Positions 52,765-60,518 of a DNA stretch of 60,639 nucleotides are shown here, in pieces; the stretch's first letter is position 1; every line of letters begins with the position of its first letter. This DNA comes from Streptomyces sp. A1277. GTDB taxonomy: Bacteria > Actinomycetota > Actinomycetes > Streptomycetales > Streptomycetaceae. The stretch lies in the NCBI RefSeq assembly GCF_004795015.1, contig NZ_SSBI01000050.1, forward strand, positions 1-60,639, in the 5' to 3' direction. Made by a program: the position numbers and the translations under genes. The notes under the pieces are model-generated. The model had not been told where the DNA came from and made no database searches. It was given only the letters and a program-made list of their open reading frames with translations.

Positions 52765-53601
52765 CTACAGCGGTTTGTCCAGATAGCACTTGGTCGGTGC
52801 GTAGCCGAGCGACTCGTACAGCCGCACGGCCGGGGTGTTGGCCGTGACGACGTGCAGGCCGATCCGCGTCTCGCCCGCCGCGAGGGCGATCCGCTCGGCC
52901 TGGAGCATCAGCGCCCGCCCGTAGCCCCGGCCCCGGTGCCCCTCCTGCACCTCCACGTCGAACACGTAGCCGACCGGCAGACCGGGGTGCATCTCGAACG
53001 GTGACACCCAGACGTAGCCCACCGTCTCGTCCTCGTGGAACAGGTACTCCAGCCGCGCCCCCTCGGTGGCGAGGCCGTCCGGCAGGTACCGGGCGAAGGA
53101 GTCGCGGGCCCTGTGCAGCGCCGCCTCCTGCGGGACGCTGCGGCTGACCAGGCTCTCCGCGTACGAGGCGAGCGCCCCGTCCTTCCAGGCGCCGAACTCC
53201 TGCGGCGTCATCGGGCGCGCGGTGAGCCCGTCCGCCAGGGCCGGCGGCCGCTCGGGCAGCGTCTTGACCATGTGCCTGCTGCGCTCGGTGTAGCCGAGTG
53301 CGGCGGCCAGCCGCTGCCCGGCGGTGTCACCGGCGACCACCTCCGTACACACCTGGGAGCAGCCCCACCCGCGCAGGATCTCCTCCGCGGCCAGCGCGGC
53401 GATGGTGCCCCTGCCCCGCCGGCGGACGGCCTCGTCGACGCGCAGGTCCTTGACCACCCCCGTGGCACCGCCCGCCCCCGGTTCGACGGCGAGCGCGACG
53501 GAGCCGACGGGGCGGCCGTTGTCGCACACGTCGTACGCGCGCCGCTGTGCGCCGTCGGCGCCTGACCGGATCGGCCCGGACGGCCGCAGTGTCGTCGTCA
53601 T
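52765..53601 (-). CDS. Tandem GNAT acetyltransferase
   Basis: The 278-residue protein from the ATG at 53601 has two GNAT domains. The first has VKDLRVDEAVRRRGRGTIA, with the acetyl-CoA R/Q-x-x-G-x-G/A loop, followed by AAALGYTERSRHM. The second has VFDVEVQEGHRGRGYGRALM and NTPAVRLYESLGYAPT. Both loops look complete, so the protein may act on a small molecule or amine. The substrate is unknown. It is convergent with the FrnE-like gene and follows the pabBC-like pair by 75 bases. Confidence 0.9.
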   Translation of the reverse strand: MTTTLRPSGPIRSGADGAQRRAYDVCDNGRPVGSVALAVEPGAGGATGVVKDLRVDEAVRRRGRGTIAALAAEEILRGWGCSQVCTEVVAGDTAGQRLAAALGYTERSRHMVKTLPERPPALADGLTARPMTPQEFGAWKDGALASYAESLVSRSVPQEAALHRARDSFARYLPDGLATEGARLEYLFHEDETVGYVWVSPFEMHPGLPVGYVFDVEVQEGHRGRGYGRALMLQAERIALAAGETRIGLHVVTANTPAVRLYESLGYAPTKCYLDKPL

Positions 53602-53676
53602 CAGAGGGTTTCTACCCCCTGCGCACGGGCCCGTCACCCTCTTTTGCGCCCGTGGACCGGGCTGCGGACGCCACCG

Positions 53677-54498
53677 TCACGGATCGATGTCGTCCGCGGC
53701 CCGCTCGTCGAACACGCGCATCGCCTTGGCGGTCACCGGCCCCGGCGCACCCGGCAGATCGCGCCCGTCGACCCGGTGGACGGCCTGGACGTCACGCAGG
53801 GTGGAGGTCAGGAAGATCTCCTCGGCCCGGTCCAGGACGTCGAACGGCAGGTCGGTCTCCTGCGCGCCGGTCCACTCCACCGCCAGCGCCCGGGTGATCC
53901 CGGCCAGGCAGCCGGAGGCGACGGGCGGGGTGTGGAGCTGTCCGTCCAGGACGACGAAGACGTTCGACCCGGTGCCCTCGCAGAGCCGGTCGGCGGTGTT
54001 GGCGAACAGGGCCTCGGACGCGCCCTGCTCGTGGGCGCGGGCGAGGGCGACGACGTTCTCCGCGTACGAGGTGGTCTTGAGGCCGGTGAGGGCGCCGCGT
54101 TCGTTGCGCGTCCACGGCACGGTGACGACCGCCGTGGTGTCGGGGCGGCGCTTCACCTCGCCGAGGGCGACGAAGAGGCCGGGCCCGTCGGTGCCCCGGT
54201 CGGAGCCGAGGGGCGAGACGCCGCCGGTGAAGGTGATGCGCAGCCGGCCCAGCTCCACCGGGTTGGCCTCGATGACGGCGGTGCAGGCGCGGCGCACCTC
54301 GTCCAGGTCGGGGGCGGTCAGGCCGAGGCCCCGGGCGGAGCGGGTGAGGCGGTCCAGGTGCCGGGTGAGGGCGAAGGGCCGGCCCTGGGAGACCCGGAGC
54401 GTCTCGAAGACGCCGTCGCCGACGGTGAGCCCGTGGTCGAGCACGGACAGCCGGGCGTCGTCGGCGGGGCGCAGCTCGCCGTTGACCCAGATCCTCAT
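53677..54498 (-). CDS. pabC: Class IV aminotransferase, probable aminodeoxychorismate lyase
   Basis: The 273-residue PLP enzyme starts MRIWVNGELRPADDARLSV, with GLTVGDGVFETLRV, the PLP lysine region LKTTSYAENVVAL and EGTGSNVFVV. It resembles 4-amino-4-deoxychorismate lyase. The start overlaps the stop of the PabB-like gene (ATGA), and this pairing supports p-aminobenzoate synthesis for folate. A branched-chain or D-amino acid aminotransferase is a weaker alternative. Confidence 0.85.
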   Translation of the reverse strand: MRIWVNGELRPADDARLSVLDHGLTVGDGVFETLRVSQGRPFALTRHLDRLTRSARGLGLTAPDLDEVRRACTAVIEANPVELGRLRITFTGGVSPLGSDRGTDGPGLFVALGEVKRRPDTTAVVTVPWTRNERGALTGLKTTSYAENVVALARAHEQGASEALFANTADRLCEGTGSNVFVVLDGQLHTPPVASGCLAGITRALAVEWTGAQETDLPFDVLDRAEEIFLTSTLRDVQAVHRVDGRDLPGAPGPVTAKAMRVFDERAADDIDP

Positions 54499-55550
54499 GG
54501 TGCGGTCCTTCCGGTCGCTTCGTAGGTGCCCGACGCTACCGCGAGCAGCCTGGACGCCTTCAGTTCGGTCTCCGCCCATTCGCGTTCCGGATCGGAGCCC
54601 CAGGTGATGCCGGCCCCGGTGCCGAAGCGCAGGAGGGGGGCGGGTCCGGTGCGGTCGGTCCAGAAGGTCCGGATGCCTACGGCGAGCGAGGCGGTGGCCC
54701 GGTCGGCGTCCACCCAGCCGATGCCACCGCAGTACGGGCCGCGCGGGGCGGTCTCCAGTTCGCGGATGATCCGCAGCGCGCTGGACTTGGGGGCGCCGGT
54801 GACCGAGCCGGGCGGGAAGGCGGCGGCGAGGATCTCCGGCCAGCCGGCGTCGTCGGCGAGGCGGCCGCGCACGGTGGAGACGAGGTGGACGAGGCCGGGG
54901 TGCTTCTCGACCGCGCACAGGTCGGGGACGCTGACCGATCCGGTGGCGCAGATCCGGCCCAGGTCGTTGCGGACCAGGTCGACGATCATCACGTTCTCTG
55001 CGTGGTCCTTCTCCAGCAGGTCCGCCTCGGTGCGTCCGGTGCCCTTGATCGGCCCGGACTCGATGGTGCGGCCGTGCCTGCGCAGGAACAGCTCGGGGGA
55101 CGCGGTGGCGATCTCGACGCCGTACGCCGGGAGGCGGATCGTTCCTGCGTACGGGGCGGGGTTGCCGCGCGCCAGCAGGGCGGTGAGGGCGTCCACGTCC
55201 GCCCTGGCCGGGTCGGGCAGCGGGGCGCTCAGCACGCGGCAGAGGTTGGCCTGGTAGACCTCGCCGGCCGCGATGTACGCGCGGATGCCCCGCACGCCCG
55301 CCGTGTACGCGGCGCGGTCGAGCGAGGAGGTCCAGTCCCCGGTCGCCGGGCCGTGCCAGGCGCCGGGCACCGGGGCGGGCACCTCGGCGGTGCGTACGGT
55401 GTCGAAGCGGGCGCAGAGGAAGGAGCCCTCGAAACCGGCACACACGGCCCAGAAGCCGGAGGAACCGAGGGCGGCGGGATCACTGGTCACATCCCGTAGA
55501 CCGGAGGCGACGAGGCCGCCGAAGCGGGCCATGGGAGCGAGGTCGTGCAC
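54495..55550 (-). CDS. pabB: Chorismate-binding protein, probable aminodeoxychorismate synthase component I
   Basis: The 351-residue product from GTG 55550 has the chorismate-binding fold: AYIAAGEVYQANLCRVLSAP, ASPELFLRRHGRTIESGPIKGT, ENVMIVDLVRNDLGR and PGSVTGAPKSSALRIIRELE. It lacks the N-terminal glutaminase, which must be encoded elsewhere. The coupling to pabC indicates p-aminobenzoate synthesis. The start is uncertain; an ATG 7 codons in is an alternative. Confidence 0.88.
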   Translation of the reverse strand: MHDLAPMARFGGLVASGLRDVTSDPAALGSSGFWAVCAGFEGSFLCARFDTVRTAEVPAPVPGAWHGPATGDWTSSLDRAAYTAGVRGIRAYIAAGEVYQANLCRVLSAPLPDPARADVDALTALLARGNPAPYAGTIRLPAYGVEIATASPELFLRRHGRTIESGPIKGTGRTEADLLEKDHAENVMIVDLVRNDLGRICATGSVSVPDLCAVEKHPGLVHLVSTVRGRLADDAGWPEILAAAFPPGSVTGAPKSSALRIIRELETAPRGPYCGGIGWVDADRATASLAVGIRTFWTDRTGPAPLLRFGTGAGITWGSDPEREWAETELKASRLLAVASGTYEATGRTAP

Positions 55551-55624
55551 GTTCGCGAGTCTAGGACGGCGCGCGGTGACCTGCGTCGGGGCGGTGCACC
55601 TCAGCACGCTGCACAAACGCGTTT

Positions 55625-55652
55625 TTGTACTGGCCCCGGAATCCGCTAGAGT
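55625..55652 (+). promoter_or_regulatory. Strong promoter of the tRNA cluster
   Basis: TTGTAC at 55625 and TAGAGT at 55647 are 16 bases apart, with the start point about 35 bases before tRNA-Gly. TAGAGT is a favoured -10 sequence for strong Streptomyces tRNA promoters. Confidence 0.7.
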
Positions 55653-55694
55653 TCAACACGTCGCCGGGACACGCGAGTAAACCGGAAACGACAA

Positions 55695-55767
55695 GCGGAC
55701 GTAGCTCAGTTGGTAGAGCGCAACCTTGCCAAGGTTGAGGTCGCCAGTTCGAACCTGGTCGTCCGCT
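55695..55767 (+). tRNA. tRNA-Gly (anticodon GCC)
   Basis: Acceptor GCGGACG/CGTCCGC, D stem GCTC/GAGC, anticodon stem CAACC/GGTTG with loop TTGCCAA (anticodon GCC), T stem GCCAG/CTGGT with TTCGAAC. First of five tRNAs behind one promoter. CCA is not encoded. Confidence 0.97.
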
Positions 55768-55804
55768 CGCAGAAGGTGGGGGATCTTCCGGAACTCCCGC
55801 CCCT

Positions 55805-55875
55805 GGTGGAGTGGCCGAGAGGCGAGGCAACGGCCTGCAAAGCCGTCTACACGGGTTCAAATCCCGTCTCCACCT
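55805..55875 (+). tRNA. tRNA-Cys (anticodon GCA)
   Basis: Acceptor GGTGGAG/CTCCACC, anticodon stem ACGGC/GCCGT with loop CTGCAAA (anticodon GCA), T arm ACGGG-TTCAAAT-CCCGT, and discriminator U as expected for Cys. Confidence 0.97.
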
Positions 55876-55879
55876 CCAA

Positions 55880-55951
55880 GGACGATTAGCTCAGCGGGAG
55901 AGCGCTTCCCTGACACGGAAGAGGTCACTGGTTCAATCCCAGTATCGTCCA
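55880..55951 (+). tRNA. tRNA-Val (anticodon GAC), GGACGAT acceptor
   Basis: Acceptor GGACGAT/ATCGTCC, anticodon stem CTTCC/GGAAG with loop CTGACAC (anticodon GAC), T arm ACTGG-TTCAATC-CCAGT. It differs from the next two copies only in the acceptor stem. Confidence 0.97.
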
Positions 55952-55987
55952 CTGATCCGCAAGGATCATCGGTCCGCAAGGATCCCC

Positions 55988-56059
55988 GCGCGATTAGCTC
56001 AGCGGGAGAGCGCTTCCCTGACACGGAAGAGGTCACTGGTTCAATCCCAGTATCGCGCA
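55988..56059 (+). tRNA. tRNA-Val (anticodon GAC), GCGCGAT acceptor, copy 1
   Basis: The body is identical to the tRNA-Val at 55880, but the acceptor is GCGCGAT/ATCGCGC with both strands changed together. Discriminator A. Confidence 0.97.
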
Positions 56060-56081
56060 CGCAGTACACGCAGGTTCACCT

Positions 56082-56153
56082 GCGCGATTAGCTCAGCGGG
56101 AGAGCGCTTCCCTGACACGGAAGAGGTCACTGGTTCAATCCCAGTATCGCGCA
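56082..56153 (+). tRNA. tRNA-Val (anticodon GAC), GCGCGAT acceptor, copy 2
   Basis: Identical over 72 bases to the copy at 55988. It is the last tRNA of the cluster; a strong hairpin follows 7 bases later. Confidence 0.97.
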
Positions 56154-56160
56154 CTGTCAT

Positions 56161-56192
56161 GAAGCCCCGGTCGTCTCGGCGACCGGGGCTTC
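56161..56192 (+). terminator. tRNA cluster terminator, perfect 13-bp stem
   Basis: GAAGCCCCGGTCG pairs with CGACCGGGGCTTC around TCTCGG, followed by TCG. It should end the tRNA transcript and also the convergent zinc-ribbon gene. Confidence 0.85.
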
Positions 56193-56207
56193 GTCGTGCT
56201 CCCCCGG

Positions 56208-56477
56208 TCAGGAGGAGAAGAGCATGCGGCCGAAGCTCTTCTGCCGGTAGTGGCCGTGGTGCCCGCCGTGGTGCTGCGGGGCGCCCCACGCGGGCGCCGG
56301 AGCGGACGGGTAGGCCGGCGGCGGGGGCGCCTGCTGCGCCCACTGGGACTCGATGCGGGTCAGCGTCTCCAGCTCGCCGTAGTCGAGGAATATCCCCCGG
56401 CAGCCACTGCACTGCTCGATCTGGATGCCGTTGCGGTTGTACGTGTGCATCGGTGCGTGGCACTTGGGACACTGCAT
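56208..56477 (-). CDS. Small TFIIB-type zinc ribbon protein
   Basis: The 89-residue product from the ATG at 56477 has a zinc ribbon, MQCPKCHAPM and QCSGCRGIFLDYGELE, with four cysteines. A Pro/Ala/His-rich tail with GGHHGHY follows. This matches the zf-TFIIB (YdeN-like) family found widely in actinobacteria. GAGGAG lies upstream. Function unknown. Confidence 0.85.
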   Translation of the reverse strand: MQCPKCHAPMHTYNRNGIQIEQCSGCRGIFLDYGELETLTRIESQWAQQAPPPPAYPSAPAPAWGAPQHHGGHHGHYRQKSFGRMLFSS

Positions 56478-56544
56478 GGTCGGGCTCACTCCTCGCCATC
56501 GGTTCGCCGTCGCCGGATGCATGCCCGCCGACGGTCGGTTCACC

Positions 56545-57540
56545 CTACGACGCCTGTTCGACGTCCAACTCCGGTGCGAGCGAGGCGATACGGGCACAGG
56601 CATCGATCACGACCCGTTCCACCTCATCCGGAGCCCGGCCCTCCGCCGCCGACTTCGCCCATGCCAGCGCCGCGGTCTGCACCGTCAGGGCGCGGGCGGG
56701 CACGTCCAGTTCGGGCCACGGGTCACCCTCGGCGCGTACGGCGGGGCCGCCCGCGGCGCGGTAGGCGTCCAGGAAGCGGAGCCATACCTCCGGGGGCAGC
56801 AGCCCGGCCGCGTACCAGGCCGCGGGGCGCGCGAGGTCCCAGGCGGGGTCGCCGTGGCCGGCGTCGTCGACGTCGATGAGCAGCCAGCGGCCGTCCGGCG
56901 CGCGGTGGCGGAGGAGCTGTCCCAGGTGCAGGTCGCCGTGGCAGAGGAACGTCCCCCGGTCCGCCGGCGGGGGTGATTCGCCCCGGGCCCAGCCCGGCAG
57001 CCCGTGCCAGGCGGCGATTACGGGGGCGGTGGCCGGATCACCGGGCCGGGCGGTGCGCATCCGGGCCACGGCGAGCGCGGCCTTGGCCGGGCCGCGCATG
57101 GCGGGGAGTCCGGGCCCTCGGATCTCGGTGCGGTGCAGGCGCGCGAGGAGCCCGGCGGCCTCCTCCCAGGGAGCGGCGTCGGGGTCGCCGGGGTCGACCG
57201 GCTCACCGTGCGGCCACAGGGTGACGGGGCGGCCGTGCAGCTCGGTGAGGTACGCGGGGGCGGCGTCGGCCGGGTGGCCCGGGGGCGGCCGGAGCGGGAG
57301 GGGGGCCAGCAGGGTGCCCGTGAGGCCGGGGCCGGCCGCCAGGCGCAGGCGTGCGGTCAGGGCGGCGGTGTCCGTGCCGGGGGCGTGGGCCTTTGCGACG
57401 ACGGGGCCGCTGCGGACGACGGTGCCGTCCGCGCGGTCGGCGAGCACGGCCGGGGGCGGGCAGGAGCAGGCGGTGCCCGGGGACGGGTGGGCCGCCCGGT
57501 GGGCGAGGTCGCCCAGCGCGCGTACGAGTGCGGTGGTCAC
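56545..57540 (-). CDS. Aminoglycoside phosphotransferase-like (APH) kinase
   Basis: The 331-residue product from GTG 57540 (GGGGGAG upstream) has the APH fold core. The catalytic loop CHGDLHLGQLL carries the Asp but has Gln where Asn is usual, and LLIDVDDAGHGDPAWDLA carries the metal-binding Asp. The N-terminal half is Ala/Pro-rich and weakly conserved. Such proteins phosphorylate small molecules. The substrate here is unknown, and antibiotic resistance should not be assumed. Confidence 0.85.
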   Translation of the reverse strand: MTTALVRALGDLAHRAAHPSPGTACSCPPPAVLADRADGTVVRSGPVVAKAHAPGTDTAALTARLRLAAGPGLTGTLLAPLPLRPPPGHPADAAPAYLTELHGRPVTLWPHGEPVDPGDPDAAPWEEAAGLLARLHRTEIRGPGLPAMRGPAKAALAVARMRTARPGDPATAPVIAAWHGLPGWARGESPPPADRGTFLCHGDLHLGQLLRHRAPDGRWLLIDVDDAGHGDPAWDLARPAAWYAAGLLPPEVWLRFLDAYRAAGGPAVRAEGDPWPELDVPARALTVQTAALAWAKSAAEGRAPDEVERVVIDACARIASLAPELDVEQAS

Positions 57541-57630
57541 GGTCTCCCCCGGTGGCGCGGTACGGGCTCTCGACGGGCGGGCGGAACGGCAGGCCGACGG
57601 GCGCCGCGCCCGCGCCGAGCGTGCACGAAC

Positions 57631-57730
57631 GGGAAACGAAGCCGTCCGGGGCAGAGCGTACGCAGAGGGCGGGGAAACGAAACCGTCCAGGGTAGAGCGT
57701 ACGCAGAGGGCTGGAGGCGGAGCCGTCCGG
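57631..57730. repeat. 41-bp direct repeats, two full and one partial copy
   Basis: Units start at 57631 and 57672 (GGGAAACGAAGCCGTCCGGG and GGGAAACGAAACCGTCCAGG), each followed by AGAGCGTACGCAGAGGGC, which contains the palindrome GCGTACGC. A degraded third unit begins near 57713. They lie in the intergenic region about 90 to 190 bases upstream of the APH-like gene. Confidence 0.75.
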
Positions 57731-57760
57731 GCCGTGGTGAACGGGCCCGGACAGCGCGAT

Positions 57761-57788
57761 GTCCGGTCAGCTCCCCAGCTGACCGGAC
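57761..57788. promoter_or_regulatory. 12-bp perfect inverted repeat
   Basis: GTCCGGTCAGCT and its exact complement flank CCCC. It could be an operator or a terminator; the context does not decide. Confidence 0.45.
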
Positions 57789-57841
57789 AAACGCTGCCGT
57801 CCGCCGCACCCCCGTCCCCACGGGGTTGTTTGGCCGGATGT

Positions 57842-57870
57842 CCCGGTCCGGACCGCTCTTCCGGACCGGG
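57842..57870 (-). terminator. Hairpin after the small membrane gene
   Basis: CCCGGTCCGG pairs with CCGGACCGGG around 9 bases, 9 bases past the stop at 57879. Confidence 0.6.
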
Positions 57871-57878
57871 GGCGCCGC

Positions 57879-58088
57879 TCAGCGCCCCAGCATCACGCCC
57901 ACGGACGACGCCTGTGTGACCACTGCTTCCCAGCCGCCGAAGACGACGACGAGCAGGGCCGCCAGGGGAAGAACCATGGCCGTCGCCACCAGCGGGTGAC
58001 GCGTGCCGGACGACGGGCGGCTGCCGAACGCGGCATGAGCCCTGCGTCCTCGCGTGCGGATGATGGTCCGCGCTGCCGTGTCCGCCAT
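57879..58088 (-). CDS. 69-residue single-pass membrane protein
   Basis: The product from the ATG at 58088, with GAGAGGAATC upstream, is basic and Arg-rich at the N terminus (MADTAARTIIRTRGRRAH) and has one hydrophobic stretch (VATAMVLPLAALLVVVFG). Function is unknown. The good ribosome site and downstream hairpin support a real gene. Confidence 0.65.
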   Translation of the reverse strand: MADTAARTIIRTRGRRAHAAFGSRPSSGTRHPLVATAMVLPLAALLVVVFGGWEAVVTQASSVGVMLGR

Positions 58089-58646
58089 GATTCCTCTCCT
58101 GACCTGATGTGGGGCGGCGGGCGTGTGACCTCGGGGGACGAGTGCGACGCCCGCCGCTTGACCTCAACACTAGGGATCGGGGCGGTGGGCGGCGTCATGC
58201 CCGCGTACCGAATGCCGGGCCTCCCGGAGGATGAGCCATGAGCGGTCGGCGTACTCCCCTGGGTGGAGACAGGGCTACGCAGGGTTGGGGTCATCCCGGA
58301 GGGGACGGTGACTTCACTCACTCCGGCCACGCATCGGCGGACCTCGTTCCCCCTCCTGCGGCGGGTCCCGCAGGCCACCATCTCACCTGTCCCGGTGGTC
58401 TCCCCGGCGTCCACGGCCCTCTCGGTCCGTCCCCCCTCCGATGATCCAATCCCCCTGCCGCGACGGCTCTTTGAGAGCGCGGAGGGGCCGGGGTGCCTGT
58501 CCGCACGGGCTCCTGACCGCTCCTCACGCCTCCCACCCGGCACTGACAATCGAATCTCCGGCGAGGGCGCGGCCTCTGAGCGCCCCGGGCGACGGGTACG
58601 TAAGCTGTGCCTCGTCAGGCGTACCAGGCAGCGGGGATGGGCAGAC
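58089..58646. other. Long intergenic region upstream of the kinase gene
   Basis: This 558-base gap has lower third-position GC than coding regions, and its open frames do not look like protein. It holds a possible small start (ATG 58238 with GGAGGATG upstream) that I reject on codon use. Promoters for the two divergent genes must be here. Confidence 0.5.
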
Positions 58647-59951
58647 ATGGCGATGATGCGGCTCCGGCGCGAGGACCCGCGTGTCGTCGGCTCGTTCAGG
58701 CTGCACCGGCGGCTCGGGGCCGGCGGCATGGGTGTCGTCTACCTCGGTTCGGACCGGCGGGGCCAGCGCGTGGCGCTCAAGGTGATCCGCCCGGACCTGG
58801 CGGAGGATCAGGAGTTCCGTTCGCGGTTCGCCCGCGAGGTGTCCGCCGCCCGGCGGATTCGCGGCGGCTGTACGGCACGGCTGGTGGCCGCCGACCTGGA
58901 GGCGGACCGTCCGTGGTTCGCCACGCAGTACGTGCCGGGCCCCTCGCTGCACGACAAGGTGGCCGAGGAGGGCCCGCTGTCGGCCGCCGAGGTGGCCTCG
59001 ATCGGGGCCGCGCTCTCCGAGGGCCTGGTGGCGGTGCACGAGGCCGGTGTCGTCCACCGCGACCTGAAGCCGTCGAACATCCTCCTCTCCCCCAAGGGCC
59101 CCCGGATCATCGACTTCGGGATCGCCTGGGCGACGGGCGCCTCCACGCTGACACACGTGGGTACGGCGGTGGGCTCGCCCGGCTTCCTCGCCCCCGAGCA
59201 GGTCCGGGGCGCGGCGGTGACCCCGGCGACGGACGTCTTCTCGCTCGGGGCCACGCTGGCGTACGCGGCGATGGCCGACTCCCCCTTCGGGCACGGCAGT
59301 TCCGAAGTCATGCTCTACCGCGTGGTGCACGAGGAGCCTCAGCTGTTCGACGTGCACGACGCGCTCGCGCCTCTGGTGAGCGCCTGCCTGGCGAAGGACC
59401 CGGAGGAGCGCCCGAGCACGCTCCAGCTGTCGATGCGGCTCAAGGAGATCGCGGCCCGGGAGGCCCAGGGGCTGCACGAGAGCCGGCCGCCCGTCCAGCG
59501 TTCGGCGCAGGAGGCGGACCGGCCGACCGGCCGTCTGGACGGCCCGTACACGGAGCAGCAGACCCGCCGGGCCGTCGGTCCGCCGCCCGGTTCGCGTCCG
59601 CAGAACCGGCCGTCGTCGCGTCCGGCGCCGTCCCGCACCGGCGGCGGGCGTCCGGCGCAGCAGCCGCCGCGCGGGGCGACCCGTCCCGGCAGGCGTCCGC
59701 AGGGCACCAACGGGACGAACGGCAGGCCGGGCACGCGACCGGGGACCCGGACGACCTCGACCGGGCGGCGTCCGGCCAATCCCCGGCTGCTACGGCAGCG
59801 GCTCGTCGTCTTCGTGGTGGTGACGCTGCTGGTGGCCCTGGGGATCGCGGCGGCGCAGGGCTGCCAGGGGCCGGCCCGGGGCCTGGGCGCGGACCTCGGC
59901 CATGGCGGGAGCCAGAAGCAGGGTCAGAGCCAGGTGCAGGACCGGCAGTAG
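58647..59951 (+). CDS. Membrane-anchored Ser/Thr protein kinase (PASTA-less)
   Basis: The 434-residue kinase from the ATG at 58647 has all catalytic elements: G-loop LGAGGMGVVYLG (residues 23-34), Lys45 in VALKVI, Glu64 in the C helix, the HRDLKPSN loop with Asp139, DFG at 156-158, and the SPGFLAPEQ P+1 loop. After residue 270 is a Pro/Arg/Gly/Thr-rich juxtamembrane region. One membrane helix (LVVFVVVTLLVALGIAAAQG) then leads to a very short Gln-rich tail, with no sensor domain. The target is unknown. Confidence 0.93.
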   Translation: MAMMRLRREDPRVVGSFRLHRRLGAGGMGVVYLGSDRRGQRVALKVIRPDLAEDQEFRSRFAREVSAARRIRGGCTARLVAADLEADRPWFATQYVPGPSLHDKVAEEGPLSAAEVASIGAALSEGLVAVHEAGVVHRDLKPSNILLSPKGPRIIDFGIAWATGASTLTHVGTAVGSPGFLAPEQVRGAAVTPATDVFSLGATLAYAAMADSPFGHGSSEVMLYRVVHEEPQLFDVHDALAPLVSACLAKDPEERPSTLQLSMRLKEIAAREAQGLHESRPPVQRSAQEADRPTGRLDGPYTEQQTRRAVGPPPGSRPQNRPSSRPAPSRTGGGRPAQQPPRGATRPGRRPQGTNGTNGRPGTRPGTRTTSTGRRPANPRLLRQRLVVFVVVTLLVALGIAAAQGCQGPARGLGADLGHGGSQKQGQSQVQDRQ

Positions 59952-59986
59952 CGGGCAGAGCCAGGTGCAGGACCGGCAGTAGCGGG
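59925..59986 (+). repeat. 31-bp tandem duplication over the kinase stop codon
   Basis: A 31-base unit starting CAGAGCCAGGTGCAGGACCG is present twice in tandem (59925 and 59956). The first copy contains the TAG stop and the last nine codons of the kinase; the second lies past the stop. Confidence 0.85.
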
Positions 59987-59993
59987 GCCGGGT

Positions 59994-60281
59994 CTAGTTT
60001 TCCGGGCGGCCCGTCGCCACCGCGTAGAAGGCGACCGCCGCCGCGGCCCCGACGTTCAGCGAGTCCACGCCGTGGGCCATCGGGATGCGCACCCACTCGT
60101 CGGCGGCGACGAGGGCCTGGGTGGAGAGGCCGTCGCCCTCGGCGCCGAGCATCAGGGCGACCTGGTCCATCCGGTGCGGCGCCGCCTCCTCGATGCTGCT
60201 GGCCTTCTCGTCGGGGGTCAGCGCGAGCAGCGTGAAACCGGCCTCGCGTACGGTCTCCAGGGCCTTGGGCCAGGTGGGCTT
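59994..60281 (-). pseudogene. 5'-truncated TrmH/SpoU-family RNA methyltransferase
   Basis: The C-terminal part of a SPOUT methyltransferase is open to TAG at 59994. It reads WPKALETVREAGFTLLALTP, the SAM-site MLGAEGDGLS, WVRIPMAHGVDSLNVGAAAA and FYAVATGRPEN. These are motif 2 and 3 of the TrmH trefoil-knot fold. At about 60282 the sequence changes abruptly to insertion-sequence DNA, so the N-terminal part is separated or lost. The intact gene would have about 270 residues. Confidence 0.85.
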
Positions 60282-60518
60282 TGCCCGGTTACGTAGACAT
60301 CTGCGACCTATGCAGCCAGATTCAGGCTACGTGATGTGATGCCTTGTCGTTCGAACTCGACCGGGCTGATGTGGCCGAGGGCAGAATGGCGGCGCCGGTT
60401 GTTGTACCAGGCGAGCCATGAGAACACCGCCATGCGGGCCTCGGAAGTCTGTCTCCAGCGTTCCGTGTGGAGGAGTTCTCTTTTGATGCTGGCGAAGAAT
60501 GATTCCGCCATCGCGTTG
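60282..60518 (-). mobile_element. IS3-family insertion sequence, 3' end
   Basis: It interrupts the TrmH gene. The terminal TGCCCGGTTACGTAGACATC has the TG...CA ends typical of IS3 elements. It carries the C terminus of a DDE integrase-type transposase and is itself broken by an IS110-type end near 60518. Confidence 0.7.
60308..60518 (-). pseudogene. IS3-family transposase OrfB, C-terminal fragment
   Basis: The frame reads NAMAESFFASIKRELLHT, RMAVFSWLAWYNNRRRHSAL and GHISPVEFERQ, the classic end of an IS3 OrfB integrase, including the DDE glutamate in AESFF and the Arg-rich NNRRRHS. The upstream part is missing because another element sits there. Confidence 0.85.

Larger units (their letters stand above)
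57541..57878. other. Intergenic region with direct and inverted repeats
   Basis: This 338-base gap holds no gene. It contains the 41-bp direct repeats, a 12-bp inverted repeat (GTCCGGTCAGCT, 57761-57788) and a terminator hairpin at 57842-57870. It must include the APH gene promoter. Confidence 0.6.

Noticed and set aside
55952..55987. Additional small RNA or repeat between tRNA-Val copies (two GGATC-GCAA units)
   Set aside because: The GATCC-GCAA-GGATC hairpin is most simply a processing spacer of the tRNA transcript.
58238..58444. 68-codon frame behind a good GGAGGATG site upstream of the kinase
   Set aside because: Codon third positions are not GC-biased as in neighbouring genes, and the Gly/Pro/His-rich peptide has no known features.
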